Virus record (IMG/VR): IMGVR_UViG_3300017963_000188
Coordinates: 248,001 to 312,000 of that record
From: a virus
Strand: one strand, 5' to 3'
DNA: 64,000 bases
The translations under genes were made by a program, and so were the position numbers. Of the stretch, positions 1-9,925 are shown piece by piece. The notes below the pieces were generated by a model. That model had not been told where the DNA came from. It worked only from the letters and a program-made list of their open reading frames with translations, and did not search any database. The number at the start of each line of letters is the position of its first letter. Positions within the stretch are counted from its first letter, which is position 1.

Positions 1-55
1 TTCAGATATTGTAGAGGGTTTTGAGGTAGAGACCCCGAACATAGGGAGAAAATAA
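1..55 (+). CDS. C-terminal end of an upstream gene (partial)
   Basis: An open frame enters from the left edge (first full codon at base 2) and ends SDIVEGFEVETPNIGRK followed by TAA at 53-55. The stop overlaps the ATG of the tape measure gene as TAATG, the same coupling used by many genes here. In tailed phages the gene just before the tape measure is often a tail assembly chaperone, but 17 residues are too few to tell. A purine-rich AGGGAGAAAAT stretch at 43-53 inside this end is the likely ribosome binding site for the next gene. Confidence 0.6.
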   Translation, partial: SDIVEGFEVETPNIGRK

Positions 56-3000
56 TGCCTGCGGTTGAAAAAGAGATTTATGAACAGATATATAAGCTGT
101 CTACTGAAGGTCATGATAAGGTTCTCAATAATCTTGGTGATATTCATAAGGCAGTTTTGGGTATTGCTGAAGATGTAGCTTTTAAACCATTAGGTTTCAA
201 AACTCTCATATCAGAAGCAAAGAAAGCTAAAGCTAGTGTTGATGGCATTTCCAAGTCATTGCAACAGATTCCGAAAAATATTGCAGGTACTATCAAGAAA
301 GATTTCGCTGAAGGTTTTCGTGGGTTACGTAAGGATATAGCAAAAGAAGCTAAAGCAGCAAGTTCGTTTTGGGGTGAAGCTTTTTCAGGAAAATCAGTGG
401 GGAAAATAAGCCCTGCTGTTCAAGCTGCTATTCAAGATGCTACAGAAAAAGGTTTAAAAGAAGGTGTTGATGATAGTGCTGCTTCTATAAGTAAGGCTCT
501 TGAGACTCTCTTAAAACATGCTCCTACTATAAAGCCTGAGTTTGACCCTAAAGCTATGGGTCTTCCTTCTATTGAAGTGCAACCAGATATAGAGACTGCT
601 ACGATGATTGAGCAGTTTGAAGTTTTTAAGGATATGGCAGCTACTGGAGGAAAGGAATTCCAAGAAAATTTAGAGGATGCTTTTCAAAGAGGTGAAGACC
701 TTATCGAAGATATGAAGAATGCAACTGTTAATGATAAGAACCTAGTTGGCTTACAGAGATCTTTTAGGGATACTGTAAAAGGCATTCAAAAATCATTCGA
801 AAAGGGTTCTGAAGGAACCACTAAGGATTTGAAAGATGAAGTGCCTAAGATTATGAAGGGTGGTTCTGATTTCATATATGATGCCTTCCATGCCTTAGAA
901 AGTCCAGAAGCTTTTTTCCAAGGTATTGGTAAAGCTGGTGAATTTTTACAGAAGAAAGTTCCTGCTGGACTTGAAAAATGGTCTCGTTCTCTTGACAAGA
1001 AAGGTGGTTTGTTAGGTAAAGGAGCAAAAAAAGCTGCTGGTAAGGGTGCAGGAGCCGCAGCAGGTGGTGGTGGTGCTGGAGGTGCAGCTTTATCTGGTCT
1101 TGGTAAAGTAGCCATGGTTGCAGGTGCTGCATTAGCAGCAGTGGCAGCTATTGGAGCCCTAGTGAAGCTCTTGTTAGAAGCTGATTCTGCTATCAAAGAT
1201 TTTAACAAGTCTATGTTAAGTAATGTTGGTGCTGGTAATTTGATGGCAGCTACATTTTTGGAGGGTAAAGATGCAGCCAGTGCTTTTCACGATGGGTTAG
1301 ATACTCTTTATAAAGCAGGTAACGATTTTGGTTTCTTTTTAAGAACTGGGATTAAGCATGAAGAATTTGCAGCAGCTTTAGGTGCTATGTCAAAAGCTGG
1401 TTGGACATTTGCAGATGTTACAGGCCAGGCTGGAGATGATGCTAAAAACTTACAAGATGCTGTGAATTTAGCTAATGTGGCAAGTAAGAATTTTGGTATT
1501 GGTCTTACTGAAGGAGCTGAGACAATCGGTGATTGGAGAAAAAATCTTGGGATGTCTACTGAAGCAATTGCTATGACATTTGCTCAGATACAACAGGATG
1601 CTCTTGAAGCTAATATGGATGTTGGTAAATTTTTCAATACCGTGAAAAATGTGTCTTCTGATTTTGTTTTGTTTGGTGTTCGAGCCCATGAAGTTTCTGG
1701 TATGCTGGAACTTCTCGGTAAATCTGTTGGCCCAAAAAAAGCTGCTGAGATGATAGGTGGGCTCGTTGGTCAGATGAAAAATATGGGTGAGCAAGACCGT
1801 ATCCGTATTGTTGCTCTAGCTGGTCATAAGAAAACGTTAGATGCTTTACGTGGATCTCAAATGAGAGGTTTGAAGTCATTAAAGGATCAAAATGGTGCTT
1901 TCTTTGCCAGTGCTGGTAACCAAGACTTATATAATAAGGCTTTGCAAGGGAATGTTGGTGCTATAGAAGAACTTCAAAAGAAAGCTGCTGGCACAAAAGG
2001 TATGGATGAGGTAGCCAGAAGATTGTCAACCTTTGCAGAAGTTGCTAGAGAGGCCAAGGCAGGTCTTGTGGGGGCTGCTACAGGTATTGCTAGTGCTGAC
2101 CTTCAGGCACAGGTAGAAGTCCAATTCTCGGCTATTGAGCGTTTTACAGGGCCTATTGCTCAGGCATCTGGTATTCAAGCTATGGTTGCTCGTCAACAAT
2201 TAGGTCTTTCATTGGAACAGTGGAAGGCAATTAAGGGACTTGATGCTGGTATGCGTAGTGCTATGGAAAAACAAACAAAAGAAGCAGTTAAATATGGTGG
2301 TTCTTTAGCACAACTTCAAAAAGAGACAGGTATTAGGAATGAATATCTGAAAATAGGTAACACCCTTTATAAGCAAACTGCTGATGGGACTTGGAGGCAA
2401 GCTAAGAAGACTGATTTCATGTCTGATAAACTAAAAAAACAAGTCGCTAATATGGATACTCAGCAGACTGTGGCTGAAAAAGCTGCACAAGCTACTATTA
2501 GCATGTCGGAGGTAATGAAAGAAGGTTTCAAAAATGTCCTAAGGTCTTTAGGACATATGATCTCAATTATTTTGAGAGACCTTTTACCTCCGATTTTGGA
2601 TCTTGCTGGTGTGACTACACCTTACATGAAAGCTCAACAGAAGATCAAAGATGTGGGTAAGATTTTTGATGAAAAAATGGGAGGTTTTGCAGATCAAGGT
2701 GTGGTTAAAGATCTCAAAAAGGGTCTAATGACATCTGGAGCAGATGCTACCGATTCTGATATGATCACCAAAGGTGTCTCAGAGGCTTTAAAAGGTGCGG
2801 AGTTCTCCCCTCAAAAATTAGTTGATGTACTTACAGCTAGAGGTTGGGATGAAGAAGATATAGATGTAGGAGCATTTGATCGGTTGTTTGAAACTATGAA
2901 GAAAGGTGGAATTGAAGCTGAAAAAGCCAAAGATGAGTTTGCTAAATCTTTAGGTGATATGACCGAATCTGATTTGAAAGATTTCACATTTGCATTAAGT

Positions 3001-3852
3001 GCAGCCAGAAAAGAATCTAAGCTTCTAAAGAGTATGAAAGAAGAACCTGAGCGCAGTAAAAAAGAAGCTAAAAAGATGCAGGATAAATACAAAGCTCAGT
3101 TTGAAGCAACTCATGGTAAAATTTATATGGGTAGAGGGGATACTGGTATACAAAGAGCACCAAAAGTAGTTATGCCAAAAGTTAAAGAGGAAACAAAGCC
3201 TTCAAAAAAATTGACACCAGCTCCTATTGAAAAGAAAGAACCTGTTGTAACAAAATCACCTGCTCAAGATCCTGTAACTGTAGCAAAGAATACATATAGG
3301 AATGCTCAGACACAATCAAAGACATTGAAAAAGATGGCTACTGATGGGATCAAATTAGTTTCTAAAGATAAGAAATCGTTTGCAGATGCAGTGTTTGATG
3401 GTTCTTTCAGGGCTTTGATGGCTTATGGTCTTTTGAAACAATTAGGTGCTGGTTTTGATGATGTCACTAACCTGAAAGAACGTTTAGGTTCTACTGAAAA
3501 GATGTTGAAGTGGACTATGAAAGGTCCAGCTTCGGCAATGTCTGGGGAACCTGCTACTCATGACATGTTGGTTTCAAAAACAGGGTATGTCAAGTTATCT
3601 GCTGGTGATATAGCATTCAATCCTTCAGAAGCTGCTCGTGGTATGAGAGCACCAGCAGGAGCTTTGGCAGGTAAAGCCATGGCTAGATTAGCTACTGCTG
3701 GGGGTGGTGTTGGGGGTGGTAAGCCAGTAAGTATCACTAGGAATCAAAGTAACACTTTCAATATACAAGGAGATCCTGCAAAGGTGAAGAAGGTAGTAAT
3801 GGATGCTTTGGCTGAAGATAAACGTCGAGAAGCTGAGTTGGGAAGAGGTTGA
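55..3852 (+). CDS. Tail tape measure protein
   Basis: A 1265-aa, Lys/Ala-rich, mainly helical protein that should set tail length and be ejected with the DNA. Visible features: an N-terminal helical region; a Gly/Ala-rich hinge followed by a strongly hydrophobic helix at about residues 325-375; a second hydrophobic segment at about 828-852; a charged Lys/Glu region at about 990-1090; and a C-terminal stretch with the SGEPATHDMLVSKTGYVKLS type of sequence common at tape measure ends. No lytic transglycosylase or peptidase motif was seen. It is the first large gene before the hub and spike, the usual place in contractile-tail phages. With the rule of thumb of about 0.15 nm of tail per residue, a tail near 190 nm would be inferred. 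Confidence 0.85.
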   Translation: MPAVEKEIYEQIYKLSTEGHDKVLNNLGDIHKAVLGIAEDVAFKPLGFKTLISEAKKAKASVDGISKSLQQIPKNIAGTIKKDFAEGFRGLRKDIAKEAKAASSFWGEAFSGKSVGKISPAVQAAIQDATEKGLKEGVDDSAASISKALETLLKHAPTIKPEFDPKAMGLPSIEVQPDIETATMIEQFEVFKDMAATGGKEFQENLEDAFQRGEDLIEDMKNATVNDKNLVGLQRSFRDTVKGIQKSFEKGSEGTTKDLKDEVPKIMKGGSDFIYDAFHALESPEAFFQGIGKAGEFLQKKVPAGLEKWSRSLDKKGGLLGKGAKKAAGKGAGAAAGGGGAGGAALSGLGKVAMVAGAALAAVAAIGALVKLLLEADSAIKDFNKSMLSNVGAGNLMAATFLEGKDAASAFHDGLDTLYKAGNDFGFFLRTGIKHEEFAAALGAMSKAGWTFADVTGQAGDDAKNLQDAVNLANVASKNFGIGLTEGAETIGDWRKNLGMSTEAIAMTFAQIQQDALEANMDVGKFFNTVKNVSSDFVLFGVRAHEVSGMLELLGKSVGPKKAAEMIGGLVGQMKNMGEQDRIRIVALAGHKKTLDALRGSQMRGLKSLKDQNGAFFASAGNQDLYNKALQGNVGAIEELQKKAAGTKGMDEVARRLSTFAEVAREAKAGLVGAATGIASADLQAQVEVQFSAIERFTGPIAQASGIQAMVARQQLGLSLEQWKAIKGLDAGMRSAMEKQTKEAVKYGGSLAQLQKETGIRNEYLKIGNTLYKQTADGTWRQAKKTDFMSDKLKKQVANMDTQQTVAEKAAQATISMSEVMKEGFKNVLRSLGHMISIILRDLLPPILDLAGVTTPYMKAQQKIKDVGKIFDEKMGGFADQGVVKDLKKGLMTSGADATDSDMITKGVSEALKGAEFSPQKLVDVLTARGWDEEDIDVGAFDRLFETMKKGGIEAEKAKDEFAKSLGDMTESDLKDFTFALSAARKESKLLKSMKEEPERSKKEAKKMQDKYKAQFEATHGKIYMGRGDTGIQRAPKVVMPKVKEETKPSKKLTPAPIEKKEPVVTKSPAQDPVTVAKNTYRNAQTQSKTLKKMATDGIKLVSKDKKSFADAVFDGSFRALMAYGLLKQLGAGFDDVTNLKERLGSTEKMLKWTMKGPASAMSGEPATHDMLVSKTGYVKLSAGDIAFNPSEAARGMRAPAGALAGKAMARLATAGGGVGGGKPVSITRNQSNTFNIQGDPAKVKKVVMDALAEDKRREAELGRG

Positions 3853-3855
3853 TAG

Positions 3856-4419
3856 ATGACAAATATCCCAGGAGCTTTTACAAAAAATGAACGACGTATT
3901 GACAGGATACCTGTGATCTTTGGGATTATGTTACCTACCGGTGATCCTTTGACGAGTTTCTTTTTGATTTCTCATGTTAATCCAACTACTCTTGAAGAGA
4001 GGATGGTCCAAAAAATTGAAAGGATACAGACAAAAGGGGGTTGGGTAGAACAGCATTGGGGTCGTGAGATGGATGAAATATCAGCATCTCAAAGTACAGG
4101 AGCTTTCATGGATGTCAATTATGGATTGACAGGTGAAAGTCTTTATCGACGTAATGCTATAGCTTATGATAAATTTAAAGATTTGCTTGAATTATATAGA
4201 AATAATGGTAGTTTTTATGATGCTAATGGGCAAATCCTTTTTCAAGGACGTGTCATTATTAATTACTCTAGTGCTGAAAGGGCTGAGAAAAGATTTGAAG
4301 GGTATTTCATTAACTTCAATGTGAGTGAAGATGCTACTAAACCATGGGCATTTGAACTTTCATGGTCTTTCAAAGTGGAAAAAAGTGAAAGAAGTGTTGG
4401 TTATCAGGAGTTGAAATAG
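3856..4419 (+). CDS. Tail/baseplate hub-proximal protein, paralogue of the next gene
   Basis: A 187-aa protein of unknown exact role. Its centre carries a G-G-W-V-E-Q-H-W-G block (residues 61-69) followed by an ISASQSTGAF segment. The next gene has the same arrangement (Y-V-R-E-H-W-G, then a Ser/Gly-rich stretch and G-F), so the two are paralogues. Both also share a late segment of the type YRNNGSFYDANG...V...FNVSEDATKPW. This pair sits between the tape measure and the hub, where myoviruses encode tube-initiator or LysM/hub-associated proteins; that role is inferred from position. A 3-bp gap separates it from the tape measure gene, and its stop overlaps the next start. Confidence 0.7.
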   Translation: MTNIPGAFTKNERRIDRIPVIFGIMLPTGDPLTSFFLISHVNPTTLEERMVQKIERIQTKGGWVEQHWGREMDEISASQSTGAFMDVNYGLTGESLYRRNAIAYDKFKDLLELYRNNGSFYDANGQILFQGRVIINYSSAERAEKRFEGYFINFNVSEDATKPWAFELSWSFKVEKSERSVGYQELK

Positions 4420-5249
4420 TGGCTAATAAACGAGACTTTAATCCATCTATACTTAAAAGTCTTGAGGAGTTGCTCCCCAAGCCTATGAACAACTATGGTA
4501 ATTTCATTGTTGTAGAGGATGAGTCTATATATCCACTTAAAGGTAGTGTTCCATCTATAGCTCCTATGGTTTTTGCTTTGGTCCCACCAGATATACCTTC
4601 AACTAAACCACCATCAAATATTGAAAACTGGGTGAAAGATAGCAAAGCAGATCAGGATAAAAGACGTACACAGTTTGAGATAGATGAAGTGAAAAGTAAT
4701 GCTGAAGAGTCATTGAAAAATTTGAGATCAAGTAGAGATAATATTGATAAGATCACAAAAAAAATGAGTGAAGTACCTCCTCTTGTATTGTTGATAAACC
4801 CATCTACTTTTAGTCATGATATGTCTAAGTTGATTATAGATGGGTCTTTTACACGGTCAGGGTATGTTCGTGAGCATTGGGGGGAGAATCTTGATACTGT
4901 GAGTTGTGATGGTACAATAGGTGGTTTTTATGGTATTCAAATGCAAGGGGGGAACCTTAAGCATCAAGTAATGATTACTCGTTCACATAAGAAAGCATCA
5001 CTTTCATTTCAGAATTTAATGTCTCTAATTATGATATACGAGAATAATGGTCGAGTGTATTCTGACCTTTACGACCGTAGGAGGGTTGTTTTGGTTGGTT
5101 CTGTTATGATGTTTTGGGATGGGAATGTGTATATTGGGAATTTCAATAATTTTACTGTTTCTGATCGTGAAGAAAATCCATATAATACTCCATACTCGTT
5201 TGAATTTGCTGTGAGTTCAATAATTGACGCTTATGGGCGAGGTAACTAA
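4419..5249 (+). CDS. Tail/baseplate hub-proximal protein, longer paralogue
   Basis: A 276-aa protein starting at a GTG that overlaps the previous stop (taGTGg). Residues 1-120 are unique, with a charged helical stretch at about 70-115. From about residue 120 it is a paralogue of the 187-aa protein: an LVLLINPSTFSHDMS segment, then YVREHWGENLDTVSCDGTIG with H153-W154-G155, then YENNGRVYSDL and a FNNFTVSDREENPYNTPYSF ending. The N-P-[ST] start of the shared domain followed by the HWG block suggests a conserved tail fold. The added N-terminal part implies a distinct partner. The role is inferred as a baseplate/tube junction component. Confidence 0.7.
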   Translation: MANKRDFNPSILKSLEELLPKPMNNYGNFIVVEDESIYPLKGSVPSIAPMVFALVPPDIPSTKPPSNIENWVKDSKADQDKRRTQFEIDEVKSNAEESLKNLRSSRDNIDKITKKMSEVPPLVLLINPSTFSHDMSKLIIDGSFTRSGYVREHWGENLDTVSCDGTIGGFYGIQMQGGNLKHQVMITRSHKKASLSFQNLMSLIMIYENNGRVYSDLYDRRRVVLVGSVMMFWDGNVYIGNFNNFTVSDREENPYNTPYSFEFAVSSIIDAYGRGN

Positions 5250-7858
5250 TGGGTGTAGGATGGGAAAGACCCCCTTTATTTAAGGGGACATATAGATCAA
5301 AGAAGATAGTTAGGGTAGCTCCAGATGCTTTTGTACGCATCAATGGTAAAATAGATCTTGCTCAATGTGTCAAATGTGAACGTAGCTTTGATATAAATCC
5401 ATATGTGAATAGTATTTCTATTGATCTCAATATTGATTCAGTTCCAGGTAGTGCTTCGATATCCCTTTCTATACCAAGGCATGACATTAATAATTTCTAC
5501 GGTGATGGTCATTTCTTGATTACAGAAATGATGGAAGTTGAAATTTTTATGAAAGGATACTTCAACGTATATGGGGTGCCTCAATACTACCCTGTTTTTT
5601 GGGGTCTTATCACTCAGGTATCTGAAAGTTACAGTTCTGGTGAACATTCTATTAGTTTGTCTTGTGCAGATATTTTGAAATGGTGGGAAAAGACAAGGTT
5701 GAATGTGACTCCTCATCTTTTTGAAGCTGGTATGACTAGAGCAGGGTACATACCATTGCTTGGTAATATCTTTGCTGGTGCTAATCCATATGATATCATT
5801 TTTTCATTGTCTCGAAATGTGACTGGGGATTTGTTTTTAGGTCAAAGGTCATTGCAATCTGGTCCTATTGATGCTTTCTCTCAGAAAGGTCAAATGGCAG
5901 TAGCTTCTATTATGAAGTATTGGAGAGAAAGGTTTGCTCGGTTTAAGAAATCTCTTGTTTTATATGGTATTAATGGTGCTAATTTGAGACCTTCAGCTTT
6001 ATATGAAGCTGCTGACAAGTTAGAACAAAAGATGGCTACGACTAAGAATAAAAGGTTGAGATCAAAACTCAGTAAAGAATATCGTAGATTAGCTAGTGAT
6101 GCATTACATAAGTTGAAAAACGAAGATACCAACAAAAATTTCTTGGACCCTACTAGTCCTGAAATAGTTGGTTGGAAAAATATGTTCACACAGGCTGGGC
6201 AAGTGAACCTGTGGGAATCTGAATATATGAGTAAGTTAGAAATAGCAAATCATATCAAAGATGTGATAAACTATGAATTCTTTATGGATACTACTGGAGA
6301 TATCGTATTCAAGCCACCTTTTTGGAATCTTGATGTTCGAGGAAATTACCCTATAAGTTGGATTCAAGATATTGACGTGATTGATTGGGATTTTACTTCG
6401 TCTGAATCTGAAGTATATACAATGCTAACTATGAAAGGGTCTTATAGTTCCAGATCAGAATATGGTATTGCTTCAGAGATTTGTCCTTCGTGTACTGTGA
6501 CTGATTATAAGTTACTATCCAAATATGGTTTAAGGGCACATGATTACACTTCAGAATGGATCACAAGTCCAAAAGCATTATTCTTTCATGGCTTAGATGT
6601 TTTAGATCATGCCAATGCAAGAAGGTGTACTGGTTCTGTTACAATCCCACTTAGACCTGAGCTGCGAATGGGGTTCCCTATCTATATTGAGTCACGAGAT
6701 GAGTTTTGGTACGTATCTGGTATTTCTCACACCATATCATTTGGTGGTAGAGCTACAACTACATTGTCTCTTATGCAAAAAAGAGGTAAATTCATAGCTC
6801 CAAAAGATTTTGCTACTAGTGTTCCAGAACTTGAGAAAGCAAAGACCACTACTTATCAAAATAGAAGTTCTGATACTCCTAGAGATTCAAAGACTGGTCG
6901 TATTGAAGGGCATAAAAACATTGTGATGGTATATCATAAAGGTGCTCATGAAATTCCAGATAAAGAATTTGAGGCTATGCTAGGAGGCCAGACTAAAACA
7001 AAAAAAGGAAAGAAAGTATCATCATCGGTATTTGCTAAGCATGCAAAAGCAATATACAACCTTAGCTTAGAAGATATGTCTAAAGAAGATGCTATGGAGT
7101 TTTTGCATTCCTGGGGTAATCCAGGTTTAGGACAATATGTTTATGCTCAGGTAAAGTCTGATTTAGCAAAACAAGCTGGTACTGTGAATATTGATTTGGC
7201 TCTTGATGGTCGTGAAACAGATGGGAAGCCACGTAAAAATGTGAAAGCTAAGAATGAACTTCCGGCAAGAAAGAAAGCTGTTCGACTTGTATTTCCTGTG
7301 TCAGATAATTATGGGTATGAACATATTGGTAATTACTCCTATGGAAGAGGATTGACTTTGAGTGGTGGTGGGATACGAGAGCCTTCTGGAGGTATTTCTT
7401 TGGGGCAAACAGAAACACCAGATCTGTCAAGATTTTCTGATGTCATCAATTCAAGGGGGCTTGAGAATTTTCTCACTATGTCCCCTAGTAGTGATACTGA
7501 TTTGGAAAGTAAACAAGCTTCAAGGAGAGATGTTGGGACTCAGGGTGTGTCTACTTATACTATTGATGATCCACTCACTGTTGAAGTGGATTCTGTGTCT
7601 AAGGGTGTGGCATATACCAATTTGAATCCAATACAAGAAAAAGAAACTCTTTGTGATTGCACCTTAAGTAGAATGGAACTTGATTTCATATCTCTTCTAT
7701 CAAATCGTGAAGGAGAGGGGGATTGGCAAAAAGTACGTGGAAGAGCTTCTACTAAAAGAGGTATGTCCGAATTATTAAGAGACATTTTTGCAGAAGATGA
7801 TGCTCATTGGGATGAGCATGCTAAGTACGAAAAAGATATACGGAGTAGTGATAAATGA
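5249..7858 (+). CDS. Baseplate hub protein (gp27/gp44/gpD-like)
   Basis: An 869-aa protein. Residues about 35-160 match the hub pattern: a beta-rich segment with SIDLNIDSVPGSASISLSIP, then a G-x-I-T-x-V stretch (FWGLITQVSESYSSGEHSIS) and LSCADILKWWEK, as in T4 gp27 and Mu gp44 type hubs. Residues about 200-300 form a charged helical insertion. Residues about 320-530 hold the second hub part, with GFPIYIESRDEFWYVSGISH and a following beta hairpin. The last 330 residues are a low-complexity, Ser/Lys-rich extension that I do not recognise. It is followed at once by the spike gene (ATGA overlap), as expected for a hub that carries a trimeric spike. The start ATG overlaps the preceding TAA. Confidence 0.8.
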   Translation: MGVGWERPPLFKGTYRSKKIVRVAPDAFVRINGKIDLAQCVKCERSFDINPYVNSISIDLNIDSVPGSASISLSIPRHDINNFYGDGHFLITEMMEVEIFMKGYFNVYGVPQYYPVFWGLITQVSESYSSGEHSISLSCADILKWWEKTRLNVTPHLFEAGMTRAGYIPLLGNIFAGANPYDIIFSLSRNVTGDLFLGQRSLQSGPIDAFSQKGQMAVASIMKYWRERFARFKKSLVLYGINGANLRPSALYEAADKLEQKMATTKNKRLRSKLSKEYRRLASDALHKLKNEDTNKNFLDPTSPEIVGWKNMFTQAGQVNLWESEYMSKLEIANHIKDVINYEFFMDTTGDIVFKPPFWNLDVRGNYPISWIQDIDVIDWDFTSSESEVYTMLTMKGSYSSRSEYGIASEICPSCTVTDYKLLSKYGLRAHDYTSEWITSPKALFFHGLDVLDHANARRCTGSVTIPLRPELRMGFPIYIESRDEFWYVSGISHTISFGGRATTTLSLMQKRGKFIAPKDFATSVPELEKAKTTTYQNRSSDTPRDSKTGRIEGHKNIVMVYHKGAHEIPDKEFEAMLGGQTKTKKGKKVSSSVFAKHAKAIYNLSLEDMSKEDAMEFLHSWGNPGLGQYVYAQVKSDLAKQAGTVNIDLALDGRETDGKPRKNVKAKNELPARKKAVRLVFPVSDNYGYEHIGNYSYGRGLTLSGGGIREPSGGISLGQTETPDLSRFSDVINSRGLENFLTMSPSSDTDLESKQASRRDVGTQGVSTYTIDDPLTVEVDSVSKGVAYTNLNPIQEKETLCDCTLSRMELDFISLLSNREGEGDWQKVRGRASTKRGMSELLRDIFAEDDAHWDEHAKYEKDIRSSDK

Positions 7859-9924
7859 GTGTTCAGCCACGATCTTCTAAATTTCTTACCGATGCAAGAT
7901 CCAAATATGAGTTCTTACGTATTGGTCAGATCGTTAGAGTAGATTATGAGACATTACTGGCTGACATTGAATTTGTAGATGCCTCTGGTACTCGTTCTGA
8001 AGTGCCATTGTCTCAACCTATGGCTGGAGCCCGTTCTTTCTTGGGTGGTATCCCCGAAGTAGGGAGTATTGTAGTAGTTGGATTTAAACGATTCGTAAGT
8101 GGTCATGGTACTCCTATGATACTTGGGTATTTACCTAAGGGGTACTTGTCACAATTGAATTATGATCCTGTGGCTGTAGCCAATCCTAACGAAGCTCCCC
8201 TAGAAGACTTTCCAGCATTGTTTGGTACTACTAGATATAAACTCAGGAAAATATATCCTGGAAACATACTAGCTAGTTCCAGTCAAGGATCTGACCTTGT
8301 GCTAGATCGGAATGTGAGGCTTTATTCTGCTGCTGGTGATGAGGTATTTCTTCGAGCTGATGATCACACATTCCATGTTAATACTCTTAATTTCAATGAA
8401 GCTTTAGCATCAGGTAGAAGATATAGTGGGCTTATTTCTCGTAGTAAGTTATTACTTCCTGCTGATATATTTGATGAAGATGGTATGGTAAATACATCAC
8501 ATCCTGCATTTGATATACTAGATGATTGGGATTGGTTTGATGATGATTACAATCTTCTTCCAGAGGTGAATTTCAAAGAATTCCCCACCTGTGTTCTTCC
8601 AAATGGTAAACGGTACTATGTGGTTCCAGCGTCTACAGACTACAATTCACCTTATGACAAACAGACTTTTTCTTATGTGGAAGATCGTCTTGAAATAAAT
8701 CATACTTCTGACGGAATACTCCAAGTTTCAGAAGGGGTAGATGGTATAGAAGTTGACTACGATTATCCTCTCATCGAAAGAGTATATGGTACATATGTAG
8801 GGAACAGTATCTATACAGATAAAGATCGAGTCAATTATGGAAAGGTCCTAAGACCAATTCTGTTTGGTGGTAAAGATTCTGTTCCTGGTGATATCACTCC
8901 TTCTCTTGTGCCATGTGCAAGAGGTACAGATAATGAAGATGAGAGACTAGCAGCAGCATTCGTATATCGTCTTATTCGTCCTGACCAAAGAGGTGAAATC
9001 TTTATTGCTCATGATAAGGGTGGGCATGCCTTCTATCACTATCCTGCAACCACAAGTGCTCATCCATTAGGTGAGGGAAAGTCTGTTTCTTTTAACACTC
9101 ATGGTAATGTGAAGGCTGTCATAGGCAAGGATGGTGAGGGTGCAAAGAGCCTTGATATAACTACAGGTGGGTCAATTGACCTGAATCTTGGTAAAGATGC
9201 TGCTGGGTATAGTTTCAATCAAACCCTGACTGGATCAGCAAATATTGAGATTCGAGGTAAGGACAATGATGGTAACGGGTACCGATTTGTCTGTGAAGGT
9301 ACCTGCGTTGAAAGTTTGAGAGGTGGGAAGTTTTCCACTGTGTTTGGGAACTTCAAGGAAGAAGTCAGTGGTACGAAAGATGAGCGTTACAATAAAATAA
9401 CCCAAAAAGTGATAGGTGAGCATTCAACTTTTGTGGGTGAAAAGAAAAGTGTTACTGTTAAAGGTAATGTGGAAGCTACATATGCTGAAGGCATAAAGGA
9501 AACTATAATAGAAGGAGATTTTGAACGAGAAAATCTGATTGGGAATTCAAAATTAACCCTAGTCGCTGGAGACCAAATAGCACTCCTCACCTTAGGGAAC
9601 CTTAAAGAGACTTTGACTGCTGGGGATCGAGTCACAGAAATTGTAGCTGGTAATTGGAAAGTAAGTGTCACAACAGGAAGTGTTGCTATTAATGTCACTT
9701 CAGGTAATATAGATATCAAGACATTAGCTGGTAATGTGACATTGGATGGTTTACAAGTGAATGTGGTAGGAAAAGTAAAAGTAGTGATAGATGCCCCACT
9801 GGTCGATATTGGTAAGGTATTAGCAGGTGGTGTGGTTTCTGGTACAGGCCCACCCAACCCAGGAGGTCATCTTGATTATATGACGGGTATGCCACTTATG
9901 GGCTCCCCAACTGTAAAGGTGTGA
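7855..9924 (+). CDS. Baseplate central spike (gp5/gpV/VgrG-like)
   Basis: A 689-aa protein that should form the trimeric cell-puncturing spike. Residues about 18-100 look like the OB-fold: GQIVRVDYETLLADIEFVDA, then PEVGSIVVVGF and GTPMILGYLPKG. A large middle part (about 110-430) is unfamiliar. Residues about 430-655 contain short beta repeats of the type GNxK-x-T-x-x-AG-D (for example GNLKETLTAGDRVTEIVAGN), the signature of an intertwined triple beta-helix. The end, GGHLDYMTGMPLMGSPTVKV, resembles the apical tip of phage spikes. No lysozyme domain is seen. The small repeat protein just downstream may cap it. Confidence 0.85.
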   Translation: MSVQPRSSKFLTDARSKYEFLRIGQIVRVDYETLLADIEFVDASGTRSEVPLSQPMAGARSFLGGIPEVGSIVVVGFKRFVSGHGTPMILGYLPKGYLSQLNYDPVAVANPNEAPLEDFPALFGTTRYKLRKIYPGNILASSSQGSDLVLDRNVRLYSAAGDEVFLRADDHTFHVNTLNFNEALASGRRYSGLISRSKLLLPADIFDEDGMVNTSHPAFDILDDWDWFDDDYNLLPEVNFKEFPTCVLPNGKRYYVVPASTDYNSPYDKQTFSYVEDRLEINHTSDGILQVSEGVDGIEVDYDYPLIERVYGTYVGNSIYTDKDRVNYGKVLRPILFGGKDSVPGDITPSLVPCARGTDNEDERLAAAFVYRLIRPDQRGEIFIAHDKGGHAFYHYPATTSAHPLGEGKSVSFNTHGNVKAVIGKDGEGAKSLDITTGGSIDLNLGKDAAGYSFNQTLTGSANIEIRGKDNDGNGYRFVCEGTCVESLRGGKFSTVFGNFKEEVSGTKDERYNKITQKVIGEHSTFVGEKKSVTVKGNVEATYAEGIKETIIEGDFERENLIGNSKLTLVAGDQIALLTLGNLKETLTAGDRVTEIVAGNWKVSVTTGSVAINVTSGNIDIKTLAGNVTLDGLQVNVVGKVKVVIDAPLVDIGKVLAGGVVSGTGPPNPGGHLDYMTGMPLMGSPTVKV

Positions 9925-9925
9925 T

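Noticed and set aside
786-1208. Antisense open frame (140 aa) opposite the tape measure
   Set aside because: It mirrors the Ala/Gly-rich hinge, is Pro/Ala-rich without a family match or ribosome binding site, and all other genes are on the + strand.
9387-9857. Antisense open frame (156 aa) opposite the spike
   Set aside because: It is a shadow of the repetitive beta-helix codons and has no ribosome binding site or recognisable motif.
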